Shown piece after piece: positions 1 to 8,820 of a DNA stretch of 64,000 nt. The position numbers were made by a program, and so were the translations under genes. How positions within the stretch are numbered: position 1 is the first letter of the stretch; the number at the start of each line of letters is the position of its first letter. The stretch is taken from contig BCJU01000001.1 in assembly GCA_001600355.1 (NCBI GenBank), forward strand, positions 3,902,992-3,966,991, in the 5' to 3' direction. The notes below the pieces were generated by a model. The model saw nothing but the letters and a program-made list of their open reading frames with translations. It had not been told where the DNA came from and did not search any database. The stretch comes from Meira nashicola. Lineage: Eukaryota > Basidiomycota > Exobasidiomycetes > Exobasidiales > Brachybasidiaceae.

Positions 1-1
1 G

Positions 2-2200
2 AGCTTTGCAACAGCACAGGATTATATCCCTTTTGACTTTGGGGAAGAAGAAGAGGTAGAGGAACAGCAAGATGCAACAGAAACGCTCAACGGAAAAGAT
101 GAAAAGGGCAAAAGGAAAAGTGAGAAAGAGAAATCGAAAAAAGAAAAGAAGAAGTCTAAGTCAAGCAAAGAATCTTCTTCTGCAGATCGAAAAGAAGATA
201 AAGCATCTAATCGTGAAGATAAAAAATCCAAAGAGAGTGGAAGGAAGCGAAAGAGAGAAGCAGAGAAACCTGAATCGTCAAAATCTTCGAATCAACGCAA
301 AAAGGAAAAACGACAAACGATTTCCGGAACGCCCTGGTCGGTAGATGTAGATTTCGATCGCTGTTTGAACGCAGCAGAAGCGTTACATAACGAGCTAATC
401 GCATTCGCTGATTGGATATCTCCCACAGAGCGAGAACACGAATGTCGCAGATTGGTCGTTCAGCTCATTCGGCGTGCTATAGTACGAGAATGGCCAGATG
501 CACATTTAGAAGCCTTTGGAAGTCAGAATACACAGCTATACATGCCTTCAGGAGATTTGGACTTGGTTGTTGTCTCACAAGCGATGGAAAGCCAACGAAA
601 AGAGAATGTCTTGCGTAAAATGGCAGCTGTTTTGCGTAGACACAATTTGGCAATGGATGTTCAGGTTATCGCCAGGGCGAAAGTTCCTATTGTCAAATTC
701 GTTTGTGTACATGGCAAGCTCAAAGTGGATATCAGTATCAATCAAACGAATGGTATTGAAGCTGCCAATTATATTAGAGGCTGGTTGGATCGTCTGCCTT
801 CTATACGACCGCTTATCATGGCTGTAAAGTTGCTTTTGGTTCAACGTGGTTTGAGTGAGGTATTTTCTGGGGGCTTGGGGAGCTACAGCGTGATTTGTTT
901 GGTGATCAATCATTTACAGATGCATCCGAAGATCCAACGTGGCGAATTGGATCCGGCGTTGAATCTTGGAATCCTCTTTTTGGAATTTTTAGAATTATAT
1001 GGCAGAAATTTTGGATATGATAATGTGGGCATCTCCATTCGTGGAAGAGGACAATACTTCACAAAAGTCTCACGTGGATGGCGTGATGATCGACGACCAT
1101 TTATGCTGAGTATTGAAGATCCTCTCGATCCTTCGAATGATATCTCTAAAGGATCATACGCTATCATCTCTGTTCGTCAGGCGTTTGCAGGGGCTTACGA
1201 TATCTTATCTGCAGCTTTATCGCAAAGAGCGAATGAGATCAAAAAGAGGAAAGCAGCCGAACATTGGGGAGACGGTGTAAAACCCATTGATGAAGATGAA
1301 GAAGCAAGGGCTGCTATTTTAAACGTGGCAAGAAACCCGTCTTCTTCCTCATCCAACAAAGATCCCGAAAGTTTGTTAGGTTCAGTGATTGGTATTCCAC
1401 ATGAAATGTTCAAATCAAGACGAGATCTTGAACAACTTTGGCAAAGTGGAATTATGCAAAATAAATTAGGACGCAAACCTCCTGCTGCTGGATCTCCCGA
1501 ACCATCCGATCTTTCTCGTAAGGGTACGCCAGGAGTGAGTGAATCGTCAAAATCAAACAATTACAGCAAAAAAGAGGCAAATGCAAACGTAAAGAAGAAT
1601 GGTGGCTCGAGAAGCGATCCTGTAATTGTTGAAGATAATTCTGTCGATAACAATCTTAAGCGAAGCAATGGTTATCAATCCGATTCGAATGATTCTGTTT
1701 TAATGATGGATGAAGAAGAGTTAGCTGCATCACAAGGTTATCAATTCTCTAGTGGTCATCGTAACGATGCAGATTACGAAAGTGAGAACAACAAGGAAAA
1801 CGCTGAAGTAGGTGAAGAGCCTGAATCCCGTTACACAGAGACCGCTACCAAAAGAGGAAAGCAGGCAGATGGTTTATTGGGTCGTCGCTCACGCTTAGAT
1901 GCGTTCGCAGAGCAAGCTCCTCGTCGTTTCGTGAACGATGACGAAGATTCCGATGGTTCCAGTGATCATGAAGAAGGAGAAATATTGAATGAAAAGCCAT
2001 CCTCTTCTAAACGTGCTAGAACGGATGCACATCGAAGATCTGGCAGTGCCGAAGAACGTCGAAAGCGAAAGGATGAGTATTGGGCTGGAAAAGGCAACGC
2101 TGTTGGCACAGGAGCATTGTCACCCGATGACGAACATGCTAGCGATCCTGAAAACCAAGACGAAGAAGAAGAAGACGTTCTTTTGAACGTTTACGATTGA
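2..2200 (+). CDS. TRF4: Non-canonical poly(A) polymerase, Trf4/Cid14 type (5' truncated)
   Basis: Adds short A tails to nuclear RNAs for exosome decay, as catalytic subunit of the TRAMP complex (family knowledge). The frame is open from the window's left edge, so the true start lies outside. The first ~115 visible codons encode a Lys/Glu/Ser-rich tail ending in a TPW motif, then the nucleotidyltransferase core begins. Visible: the GS...GDLDLVV catalytic signature (metal-binding Asp codons at 554-556 and 560-562), the third Asp in KLKVDIS (728-730), NQTNGIEAA, the GGLGSYSVICLV helix and the PAP-associated block ending SIEDPLDPSNDISKGS. The C-terminal third is acidic and low-complexity, with Arg/Ser and poly-Glu stretches, as in Cid14-type proteins. 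It is convergent with PCH2, with about 106 bp between the stops. Family assignment is secure; the choice between Trf4 and Trf5 naming is conventional. Confidence 0.93.
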   Translation, partial: SFATAQDYIPFDFGEEEEVEEQQDATETLNGKDEKGKRKSEKEKSKKEKKKSKSSKESSSADRKEDKASNREDKKSKESGRKRKREAEKPESSKSSNQRKKEKRQTISGTPWSVDVDFDRCLNAAEALHNELIAFADWISPTEREHECRRLVVQLIRRAIVREWPDAHLEAFGSQNTQLYMPSGDLDLVVVSQAMESQRKENVLRKMAAVLRRHNLAMDVQVIARAKVPIVKFVCVHGKLKVDISINQTNGIEAANYIRGWLDRLPSIRPLIMAVKLLLVQRGLSEVFSGGLGSYSVICLVINHLQMHPKIQRGELDPALNLGILFLEFLELYGRNFGYDNVGISIRGRGQYFTKVSRGWRDDRRPFMLSIEDPLDPSNDISKGSYAIISVRQAFAGAYDILSAALSQRANEIKKRKAAEHWGDGVKPIDEDEEARAAILNVARNPSSSSSNKDPESLLGSVIGIPHEMFKSRRDLEQLWQSGIMQNKLGRKPPAAGSPEPSDLSRKGTPGVSESSKSNNYSKKEANANVKKNGGSRSDPVIVEDNSVDNNLKRSNGYQSDSNDSVLMMDEEELAASQGYQFSSGHRNDADYESENNKENAEVGEEPESRYTETATKRGKQADGLLGRRSRLDAFAEQAPRRFVNDDEDSDGSSDHEEGEILNEKPSSSKRARTDAHRRSGSAEERRKRKDEYWAGKGNAVGTGALSPDDEHASDPENQDEEEEDVLLNVYD

Positions 2201-2306
2201 AGAGTCTCAAACTCTCTTTAATGTTTATCATATCTTTTATTTCTCACATTGTTGTTATACCTAGAATAAGCCACATTTGTACAAATACATTTACACGCAT
2301 CGATCA

Positions 2307-3731
2307 TTAAAATGATAAAACTCCCCCTTTTGTGCCTCCTTTTGGTTTCTTTAGGTGAAGTGTGGATCCTTCTTTCACCTCCAAGCTTTCAAGTTGACTA
2401 GAAGATAAGACTTGACGCATAGCCTTTACCCATTTCGCAGGACTTACGTTTGTACGAGTAGTATACAATTTTGAATGTGCCAAGATTGGTAATCGACGAA
2501 GGGTACGTCCTGACATGCCAACTGCACTTTCGCACAGAGTTGCCAATTCTTTCTCAATCGAGCCTTTTTTACCATGAACGGCATCATGATGATACATGCT
2601 AGGCAATTCATCTGTCCCAATATCGATTAATTTTACTCTGACCAATTCCATAAAGCACGATCTAAGAATGTGATAGATCGCTGGCGCTTTTGGTGGACCG
2701 ATATATTGTTTAATATCCGCACGATCTATAAAGGCTGGATCGATATTATCGGATAAATTTGACGTCGTTACCACTAATACATTACTACGCTGTTTAAGTT
2801 TATCCAATTGAGTTAATAACGCATTCACTACTCGAATTGCATCACTTGGCTCTGTTCCGCTGGAAGCCGATGCTCTTGAAGCTGTTAAAGATTCCACTTC
2901 ATCAATCAGAACCACAATGAATGCGTCTGGATCGCTTGCCATTTCTTGAATCATACTAAACATCCTTTGAACCAATTTACCAGATTCACTAAACCATTTA
3001 GAGAATAACGAATGCGAATTCACTTCAATCAATTTACCATACGTATAACGATCTGCTAAACGAATTGATAATTTGTGCGCCAGAGACCTGCAAAGACTTG
3101 TTTTACCTGTTCCTGGTGGACCATGTATAAGTAAGAGTCTGTTCCATGATATAATATTGGTGTCAATGTTTGCATCAGAATAAATCAAAGTAGTAAAGAT
3201 ATATCGTAATAACTTTTCCTTCATTTGATTTTCGTAATAGAGCGTTTCCCATGATCCGTCTAAGCTTGCATTTGGTAATTCGAGTACAGTTGCTGCCATT
3301 GTATCATCTTGTGCTGATTCATCGCCTGCACCTTCAGCTTCATTCGCCATTAATTCTTCTATATCATCTTTAGATGCAGTATGATAAGCATATATAATGA
3401 AATCGAAAGGATCAATTGAAGGATCCGCTTTTTCTTCTCTTTCTTCGCATTCAGATATCCTTATCTTTTCCACATACTTTTCCAATAAAGAATCCGAATG
3501 CCATTCACATTCATCAAATTCGCCCGGTCTAATCATATTAATATCCTCAACGCCCCAACTCTTCAATCGTTCTCGTAGTAATGCAGCAACCGTTTTTCTG
3601 ATATCGGCAATAATCACATCATATAATGGCTTCAATCGAACTTCCACATGAATGACCATTACGTCTATAATCTTCCTTTTCGAAGCACTGCCATTGGAAG
3701 CCATGATTGTATCTCCCTTGGATGATGACAT
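2307..3731 (-). CDS. PCH2: Pachytene checkpoint AAA+ ATPase Pch2/TRIP13
   Basis: AAA+ remodeller of HORMA-domain proteins (Hop1/Mad2), acting in meiotic recombination control and checkpoint silencing. The 474-residue frame has an N-terminal adaptor-like region (1-160), Walker A GPPGTGKT at 204-211, Walker B VVLIDE around 273-278, sensor-1 TTSN at 322-325, and the family-typical FIDRADIKQYIGPP after it. Length matches TRIP13-type proteins. The first Met is used; a second Met at residue 10 is an alternative. A perfect ACGCGT and an overlapping-spaced TCGCGT lie about 105-117 bp upstream (3835-3848), a possible cell-cycle box. The upstream neighbour on the same strand is MCM2, 226 bp away. No introns and no missing ATPase residues were seen. 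Confidence 0.94.
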   Translation of the reverse strand: MSSSKGDTIMASNGSASKRKIIDVMVIHVEVRLKPLYDVIIADIRKTVAALLRERLKSWGVEDINMIRPGEFDECEWHSDSLLEKYVEKIRISECEEREEKADPSIDPFDFIIYAYHTASKDDIEELMANEAEGAGDESAQDDTMAATVLELPNASLDGSWETLYYENQMKEKLLRYIFTTLIYSDANIDTNIISWNRLLLIHGPPGTGKTSLCRSLAHKLSIRLADRYTYGKLIEVNSHSLFSKWFSESGKLVQRMFSMIQEMASDPDAFIVVLIDEVESLTASRASASSGTEPSDAIRVVNALLTQLDKLKQRSNVLVVTTSNLSDNIDPAFIDRADIKQYIGPPKAPAIYHILRSCFMELVRVKLIDIGTDELPSMYHHDAVHGKKGSIEKELATLCESAVGMSGRTLRRLPILAHSKLYTTRTNVSPAKWVKAMRQVLSSSQLESLEVKEGSTLHLKKPKGGTKGGVLSF

Positions 3732-3834
3732 GCTCTGGTGAATTGCGCGAGTGACCGTTTAAAGGCGAGTAATAGACTACAGCAAAAGTGAAGAGTTGGC
3801 TAAATCAATGAAAAAAGTGTTGTTCTTTGTTAAA

Positions 3835-3848
3835 ACGCGTTTCGCGTC
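3835..3848. promoter_or_regulatory. Possible MluI cell-cycle box pair upstream of PCH2
   Basis: ACGCGT at 3835-3840 is followed two bases later by TCGCGT (3843-3848), about 105-117 bp before the PCH2 start. In ascomycete yeasts ACGCGT is bound by MBF/DSC1 and drives G1/S or premeiotic-S expression. Function here is inferred from motif and position only. The whole 3732-3957 spacer holds nothing else recognised. Confidence 0.35.
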
Positions 3849-3957
3849 AAAGCCTTAAGATTGCACTGCATACACGCTGCCCGCAATAAGAATAAAATGC
3901 ATCAATAAAACCAACAAGAACAGATATTGTACAGAAAGAACAGAATAAATACACAAA

Positions 3958-6915
3958 TCAAAGCTCTTCATGAGCACCAACCAATCGCCTTCCGAAAGCT
4001 TTTGTAATCGTACGTGTTTGTTCGTTAAACGTATATCCGTTTGTACGGAAAAGACGACAATGTAAGAAAGGTAAAATGTCTAAAGAGCCAACAGCTTTAG
4101 CTCTTTGTTCTAATTCTTGAAGTGGAACGGTAACGGCTTCTTGACCTGCTAAGCCACCTTGATCGATTGCAAAGCCATCTCCATCTTCACCATCAACTAA
4201 ACGATGTTGTTGTCTTCTCCTTTGTGCGTTACTGATATGTTCGAATCGCATACGATCCTTAACGATTCCACCAAGGATGAATGCTAATAATTCAAATTGA
4301 TCACGATCTCTTGAAATATATTTACGGAATCCACGTTCTAATGTTCTTTTTACGCTCATCTTTTGTGCGCTTACGAAACTTTCAACTGTTGCACGAATTG
4401 CTAAATCCAAATCATCCGATCGAACGACATCTCTTAAATGCATCTTTGCACTTGCTTCTGCCATTCTTATCATACTTTCTAAATGACGAACTGTGATCGG
4501 ATAACTTCCAGTCGATAAAGATTCACGACGTAAATCAGCATAAAGAAGTGAAAGCTTTTCTTGATCTAATCCGTGTAATTTTGGCTTGATATGCGTACGT
4601 GCATACATGATGTATTTACGTAATAAATCTTGTGGAATAATGTCTGCATCCAAAAGTGTTCCTACTCGTACTTCTTCACCTCCAGCTGCATCGAATTGAG
4701 GATGACTACGTGTATGACTTCCAACGACGAAACGTGCCAGCATATCATCGAGAACAGGATCAACCGTATCCTTTACTACACATAAAACATCAAAACGTGA
4801 CAAAATTGGTTCGGTCAATTCAACATTTTGTGAAAATGGAATTGTAGGATTATAACGACCACGAATTGGATTTGCAGCTGCAACGATTGCACAACGTGCT
4901 TGTAAAGTTGTCACGATACCTGCTTTTGAAATTGAAATACTTTGTTGTTCCATTGCTTCGTGAATTGAAGTACGATCTGCATCGTTCATCTTATCGAATT
5001 CATCGATCAAACAAACACCTTTATCAGCTAAAACCAATGCTCCTCCTTCTAATGTCCATTCACGTGTCATTGCATCTCTACGAACGCTTGCGGTTAAACC
5101 TACTGCACTTGCACCTTGACCGGTTGTGAAAACGGCACGATTAGCTGTCTTTTCGACGTATTTTAAGAATTGACTCTTTGCCGTACCAGGGTCACCAAGT
5201 AACAAAACATTAATATCACCACGAACACGATGTTTTCCACCAACATCTTTAGGAACACCACCAAACAAGCTCAAAGCAATTGCAGTTTTGATATCATCAT
5301 GTCCATAAATACTTGGCGCAATACTTTTGCGAATACGTCTGCCAATGTTTGGATCACGAGCTAAAGCACGAATTGCATGTTCATCTTCTTCCGTCATTCG
5401 GAATGCTGCGAATGCATCATCACGTTTTGCCACATGATTTGCTTCCAAAACGGTAGCAAAGACGGGAAATCCATTCTTGGTGTTCAAAGCAGCATCAAAG
5501 TTATTACGATAAACACCTGTAATTTCAACTTCTTCACCTGGACGTGCAGAATCGATCAAATCCCACAAAAGAATCACTTCTCTATGACGTGGAAGACGAC
5601 CGGGTGGAACGCTACCAGGAGATTCTTGTAATGTGAGCTTTTGGTAATTACGGTAAACGGTTTGTTCGGTATTGATACGGAAAGGACCTTTTCTATGACA
5701 TTCGTTACAGAAGCTCACTTTGACCTCCGAACTTGCTTCTTGATGGAATGGTCCCAAGATATTACCACAACTTAAGCAATCGAATTTGACAAATTTCAGT
5801 TGAGGAAATACACCTGTACGACGAGTGACTACACCTTCAACACGAACCAATTGATTGAGATGCTCTTGACGTAAATCTCTCAATGAATAACGAGTTGGCA
5901 AATCGGCAATGCGAACGTGAATTTCAGGATGAATGCGGTCGTAATTGGGATAGTAAAGTTGAGTGACTTCGAATGCAACATCATCAAATATGTCCAACAT
6001 AGGTCCAGGGCATTGAACGAGATAGTATGCTAAAAGAGCTTTTGCGTCTACTAGATGCAAGAAGGATACTTCGAGTGATTCAGAGTTGAGTTCACCTAAT
6101 GCTTTGACTCTTTGACCATAAACGGAAACACCGCGATCGTCAACGTATGTGACGAGGAAATTACGGAATTCACGAGAAATTGTTTTACGAACGGCAGGTT
6201 GAGCGATCCATTCTGCGATACTGTCAGTTTTGACATCAGCAATTTGTTCTAATGGCATATCTTCCGCACCTTCTTCATCCTCTTCAGGTTGTTCATCATA
6301 ATGACGACGACGACGACGGCCACCAATAATATCCGAACCATTCATTTCATCTTCATCGTCGAATTGCATGAATGCAGGTGCACGTGAACGTTGACTTTGT
6401 TTATTCTTTCCTTCTGCACGATCACGACGTTGCATTTTTAATTCTGCTAAACGTCTTGATGTTTCATCCATTGCAGTGATGGATTCATCGTCATTGATAT
6501 CCAATGCTCTATCATATGTATCCAAATCAGGATTGATGGTATAATCGTTTGCCATTGAATCTCCATAAAGATCTTCACCTTCATCATCTTCATCTTCTGC
6601 ATCATCATCTTCTCCGTAAGTGTGACCTAAATGACGTGCGTCACGTTCATCGTCCATAACTTCTTCTTCTTCTTCTTCGCCTGTCAAATCACTGAAATGA
6701 GCAGGAGGACTAGAAGGAGGTAAACTTGAAGGTGGTGGACTGCTACGTATATCGGACATATTTCCTGGAGTTGAAGCTGCTAATGCAGAAGGTGTTCCGG
6801 CATCAGAAATATTTTCATTTTGATCATTATTTGATGGTCCAACACCTAAATGTCTATTTGATGATTGCGAACGTCTTCGCTTTCTTGTTTGTTCTGGACT
6901 TTGTGAAGAAGACAT
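3958..6915 (-). CDS. MCM2: DNA replication licensing factor Mcm2
   Basis: Subunit of the MCM2-7 replicative helicase. The 985-residue protein has a long acidic, Ser-rich N-terminal extension (1-230; the histone-binding/DDK-target region in Mcm2), a C4 zinc finger at about 378-404 (CLSC...CNEC), the MCM AAA+ core with Walker A GDPGTAKS near 570-578, the Walker B stretch VCLIDEFDKM, an arginine-finger SRFD near 705, and a C-terminal winged-helix-like region. The zinc finger plus acidic tail separates Mcm2 from other MCM paralogues. The start is the first Met (MSSSQSPEQ). Three perfect ACGCGT boxes lie 220-286 bp upstream in the divergent promoter shared with the NUDIX gene, in keeping with G1/S transcription. 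Uninterrupted, full family length. Confidence 0.97.
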   Translation of the reverse strand: MSSSQSPEQTRKRRRSQSSNRHLGVGPSNNDQNENISDAGTPSALAASTPGNMSDIRSSPPPSSLPPSSPPAHFSDLTGEEEEEEVMDDERDARHLGHTYGEDDDAEDEDDEGEDLYGDSMANDYTINPDLDTYDRALDINDDESITAMDETSRRLAELKMQRRDRAEGKNKQSQRSRAPAFMQFDDEDEMNGSDIIGGRRRRRHYDEQPEEDEEGAEDMPLEQIADVKTDSIAEWIAQPAVRKTISREFRNFLVTYVDDRGVSVYGQRVKALGELNSESLEVSFLHLVDAKALLAYYLVQCPGPMLDIFDDVAFEVTQLYYPNYDRIHPEIHVRIADLPTRYSLRDLRQEHLNQLVRVEGVVTRRTGVFPQLKFVKFDCLSCGNILGPFHQEASSEVKVSFCNECHRKGPFRINTEQTVYRNYQKLTLQESPGSVPPGRLPRHREVILLWDLIDSARPGEEVEITGVYRNNFDAALNTKNGFPVFATVLEANHVAKRDDAFAAFRMTEEDEHAIRALARDPNIGRRIRKSIAPSIYGHDDIKTAIALSLFGGVPKDVGGKHRVRGDINVLLLGDPGTAKSQFLKYVEKTANRAVFTTGQGASAVGLTASVRRDAMTREWTLEGGALVLADKGVCLIDEFDKMNDADRTSIHEAMEQQSISISKAGIVTTLQARCAIVAAANPIRGRYNPTIPFSQNVELTEPILSRFDVLCVVKDTVDPVLDDMLARFVVGSHTRSHPQFDAAGGEEVRVGTLLDADIIPQDLLRKYIMYARTHIKPKLHGLDQEKLSLLYADLRRESLSTGSYPITVRHLESMIRMAEASAKMHLRDVVRSDDLDLAIRATVESFVSAQKMSVKRTLERGFRKYISRDRDQFELLAFILGGIVKDRMRFEHISNAQRRRQQHRLVDGEDGDGFAIDQGGLAGQEAVTVPLQELEQRAKAVGSLDILPFLHCRLFRTNGYTFNEQTRTITKAFGRRLVGAHEEL

Positions 6916-7356
6916 CTTGGCTATTTAGAAAAAACAAGCTCCTTCTTGATCAATGTTGATGATGAACAGAAGCAAGTCTATCAAACGCAACAACATACAC
7001 TCTTTTCTTTTTTTCCTTAGACGAAAACAGTGCAACACGACATTCATTTTTGATTATTAAAAGGCACATAATCAGTATCAGAAGAAACAAAATGCCACTT
7101 TAACAGTGTTATTGATACGTTGCCAGAGTCTAGACGCGTTTGAATGGACGCGTAAATTGGCGCGTTTCATTTGCACGTTCGATTAGTCTATGTGAACGCG
7201 TCGTCGTTCAATTGCTTACATACGCAACAAGCGAACGTGAAGAACCGCGTTTACTACCCCGCTTTTACTTGATGAAAAGTGAGTTAGTACCGGTCCAGTT
7301 GTTTACTCAATACCCGATCATAATAAGGCTTATCAATTTATTCAATTCTTTCTTTC
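6916..7356. promoter_or_regulatory. Divergent MCM2/NUDIX promoter with MluI cell-cycle box cluster
   Basis: Spacer between the divergent MCM2 and NUDT19-like genes. It contains ACGCGT at 7135-7140, 7148-7153 and 7196-7201, plus near matches GCGCGT at 7160-7165 (inside TTGGCGCG, E2F-like) and CCGCGT at 7245-7250. Five related sites in 116 bp is far denser than the background of isolated copies elsewhere in the window. MCB boxes are the binding sites of Swi4/Swi6- or Mbp1-type complexes that activate MCM and other S-phase genes in yeasts. Which of the two genes is controlled cannot be read from sequence; MCM2 is the obvious target. Confidence 0.6.
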
Positions 7357-8775
7357 TTGATGATATTGAATAATCTTTCAAATATACTACGATCTTCCCG
7401 TCAATCATACAATTTCAAACATCTTTATAATCAATCAAGGATCAAATTCATTACCATGTCCAATAATACAACACTTTTAGGTCCACAAGGCGTAGTTGCT
7501 AATGATGCAAAAACTGGACCAAAAGGAGAACCAATGACACCTATTCCATCTGCATCTCTAATCATTTTATGTCCAATATCAAACAATACAACAAAAAAGT
7601 CAACAGAATATGCAACTTTAATGGTTCAAAGAAAAGCTACTGGTTCTTTTCGTTCTGCAACAGTTTTTCCAGGAGGATTATTAGATCAAGCAGACGTTTT
7701 TGCAATTAATCAAAAGATGATCAAAGCGAATAATGATGAAAAAGATGAATATTTAGAATCACTTCGTTTATGCGCTTTACGTGAAACATTTGAAGAAACA
7801 GGTCTTTTACTCATTCCTGCTGATGAAACGACAAATTCAAAAGGAAGGAATTTTAGTAGAGCAGTTGGACCATCAGAAGCAGGATTATCAGCTGATGAAT
7901 GGACAAAATTACGTAAAAGTGTTCATGATGATGCAAGAACTTTTGTTGAAATTTTAAAGAAATTTACTCCAACAAAAACATCACCTACTTTAGCACCTTT
8001 ACGACATCATTCAAATTGGGTAACTCCACGTACTCTTGTTAGACCGGCAAAAAGATTTGATACTCATTTCTTTTTAACAATTTTAGATAAAGCTGATTCA
8101 TTAGGTCAACTTACATCTTCAATTAATAAAAATGATGATGGTATTGCAAAAGGTTCACCTGTAGGTTTAACTGCAGACGGAAGTGAAACGACAAGTTTAC
8201 GATTAGCCAAACCTGAAGAATTATTATCAATGGCAATTCATGATGATTTAATTTTATTTCCACCTCAATATTATCTTTTAGCAGACGTTCATACTTCTTT
8301 ACTTAAAAGTCAAAAAGAAGGACAAATACGATTTACACCTTTACAATTTGGAACGGAAAAAGAACCTGAACAAAATACATCTTCAACTCAAGCACCTTCT
8401 ATCGAAGGAGTAAGTAGTGTTGAACCACAAGGAGTAGCATCAAGTGGAGCAATGATTGAAAGAAAAAGATTATCAATCAATTCATCTGGAGAAGAAGATG
8501 ATTTATTCATTTTACCTTTAGTCTTACCAGGAGATGAATTACGTCCAACTGCAGGACAATCTGCTACTATACCTGAAAGTCATGAAGCACCAAGAAATAG
8601 AGTTTATGTCACTCCAAGAAGTCGTGGTGAAGGTGGTGGAATGATGGTTCATGGTATCCATAGAAGGGGAATTACCGGTTTACACGATCTTAAATTTGGA
8701 AACGTTTTACCCGAATTAGAAGGTGAAGGAACATCAGAAGAAGATACATTACCTGCTAAAAATGCAAAATTATAA
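7357..8775 (+). CDS. NUDT19-like NUDIX hydrolase (probable CoA/acyl-CoA diphosphatase)
   Basis: NUDIX hydrolase expected to cleave CoA or acyl-CoA at the diphosphate bond, by similarity of layout to NUDT19. A PSASLIIL strand leads into FPGGLLDQAD, then a long insertion, then the catalytic helix RETFEETGLLL (residues 142-152). This split Nudix box with an insertion between GG and RExxEExG is typical of the NUDT19 branch. The protein is 472 residues long and ends in AKL, a PTS1-type peroxisome signal. The first 33 residues are basic, Ser/Asn-rich and free of acidic residues (a possible mitochondrial presequence), followed by an internal Met (7456, MSNNTT) that may be the main start. The gene is tail to tail with the Rieske-AIF gene, with 45 bp between stops. 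Substrate is inferred. Confidence 0.82.
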   Translation: MMILNNLSNILRSSRQSYNFKHLYNQSRIKFITMSNNTTLLGPQGVVANDAKTGPKGEPMTPIPSASLIILCPISNNTTKKSTEYATLMVQRKATGSFRSATVFPGGLLDQADVFAINQKMIKANNDEKDEYLESLRLCALRETFEETGLLLIPADETTNSKGRNFSRAVGPSEAGLSADEWTKLRKSVHDDARTFVEILKKFTPTKTSPTLAPLRHHSNWVTPRTLVRPAKRFDTHFFLTILDKADSLGQLTSSINKNDDGIAKGSPVGLTADGSETTSLRLAKPEELLSMAIHDDLILFPPQYYLLADVHTSLLKSQKEGQIRFTPLQFGTEKEPEQNTSSTQAPSIEGVSSVEPQGVASSGAMIERKRLSINSSGEEDDLFILPLVLPGDELRPTAGQSATIPESHEAPRNRVYVTPRSRGEGGGMMVHGIHRRGITGLHDLKFGNVLPELEGEGTSEEDTLPAKNAKL

Positions 8776-8820
8776 AGCGCAATTGTACTATCATAATCAA
8801 ATAACTTTATCTAAACATAT

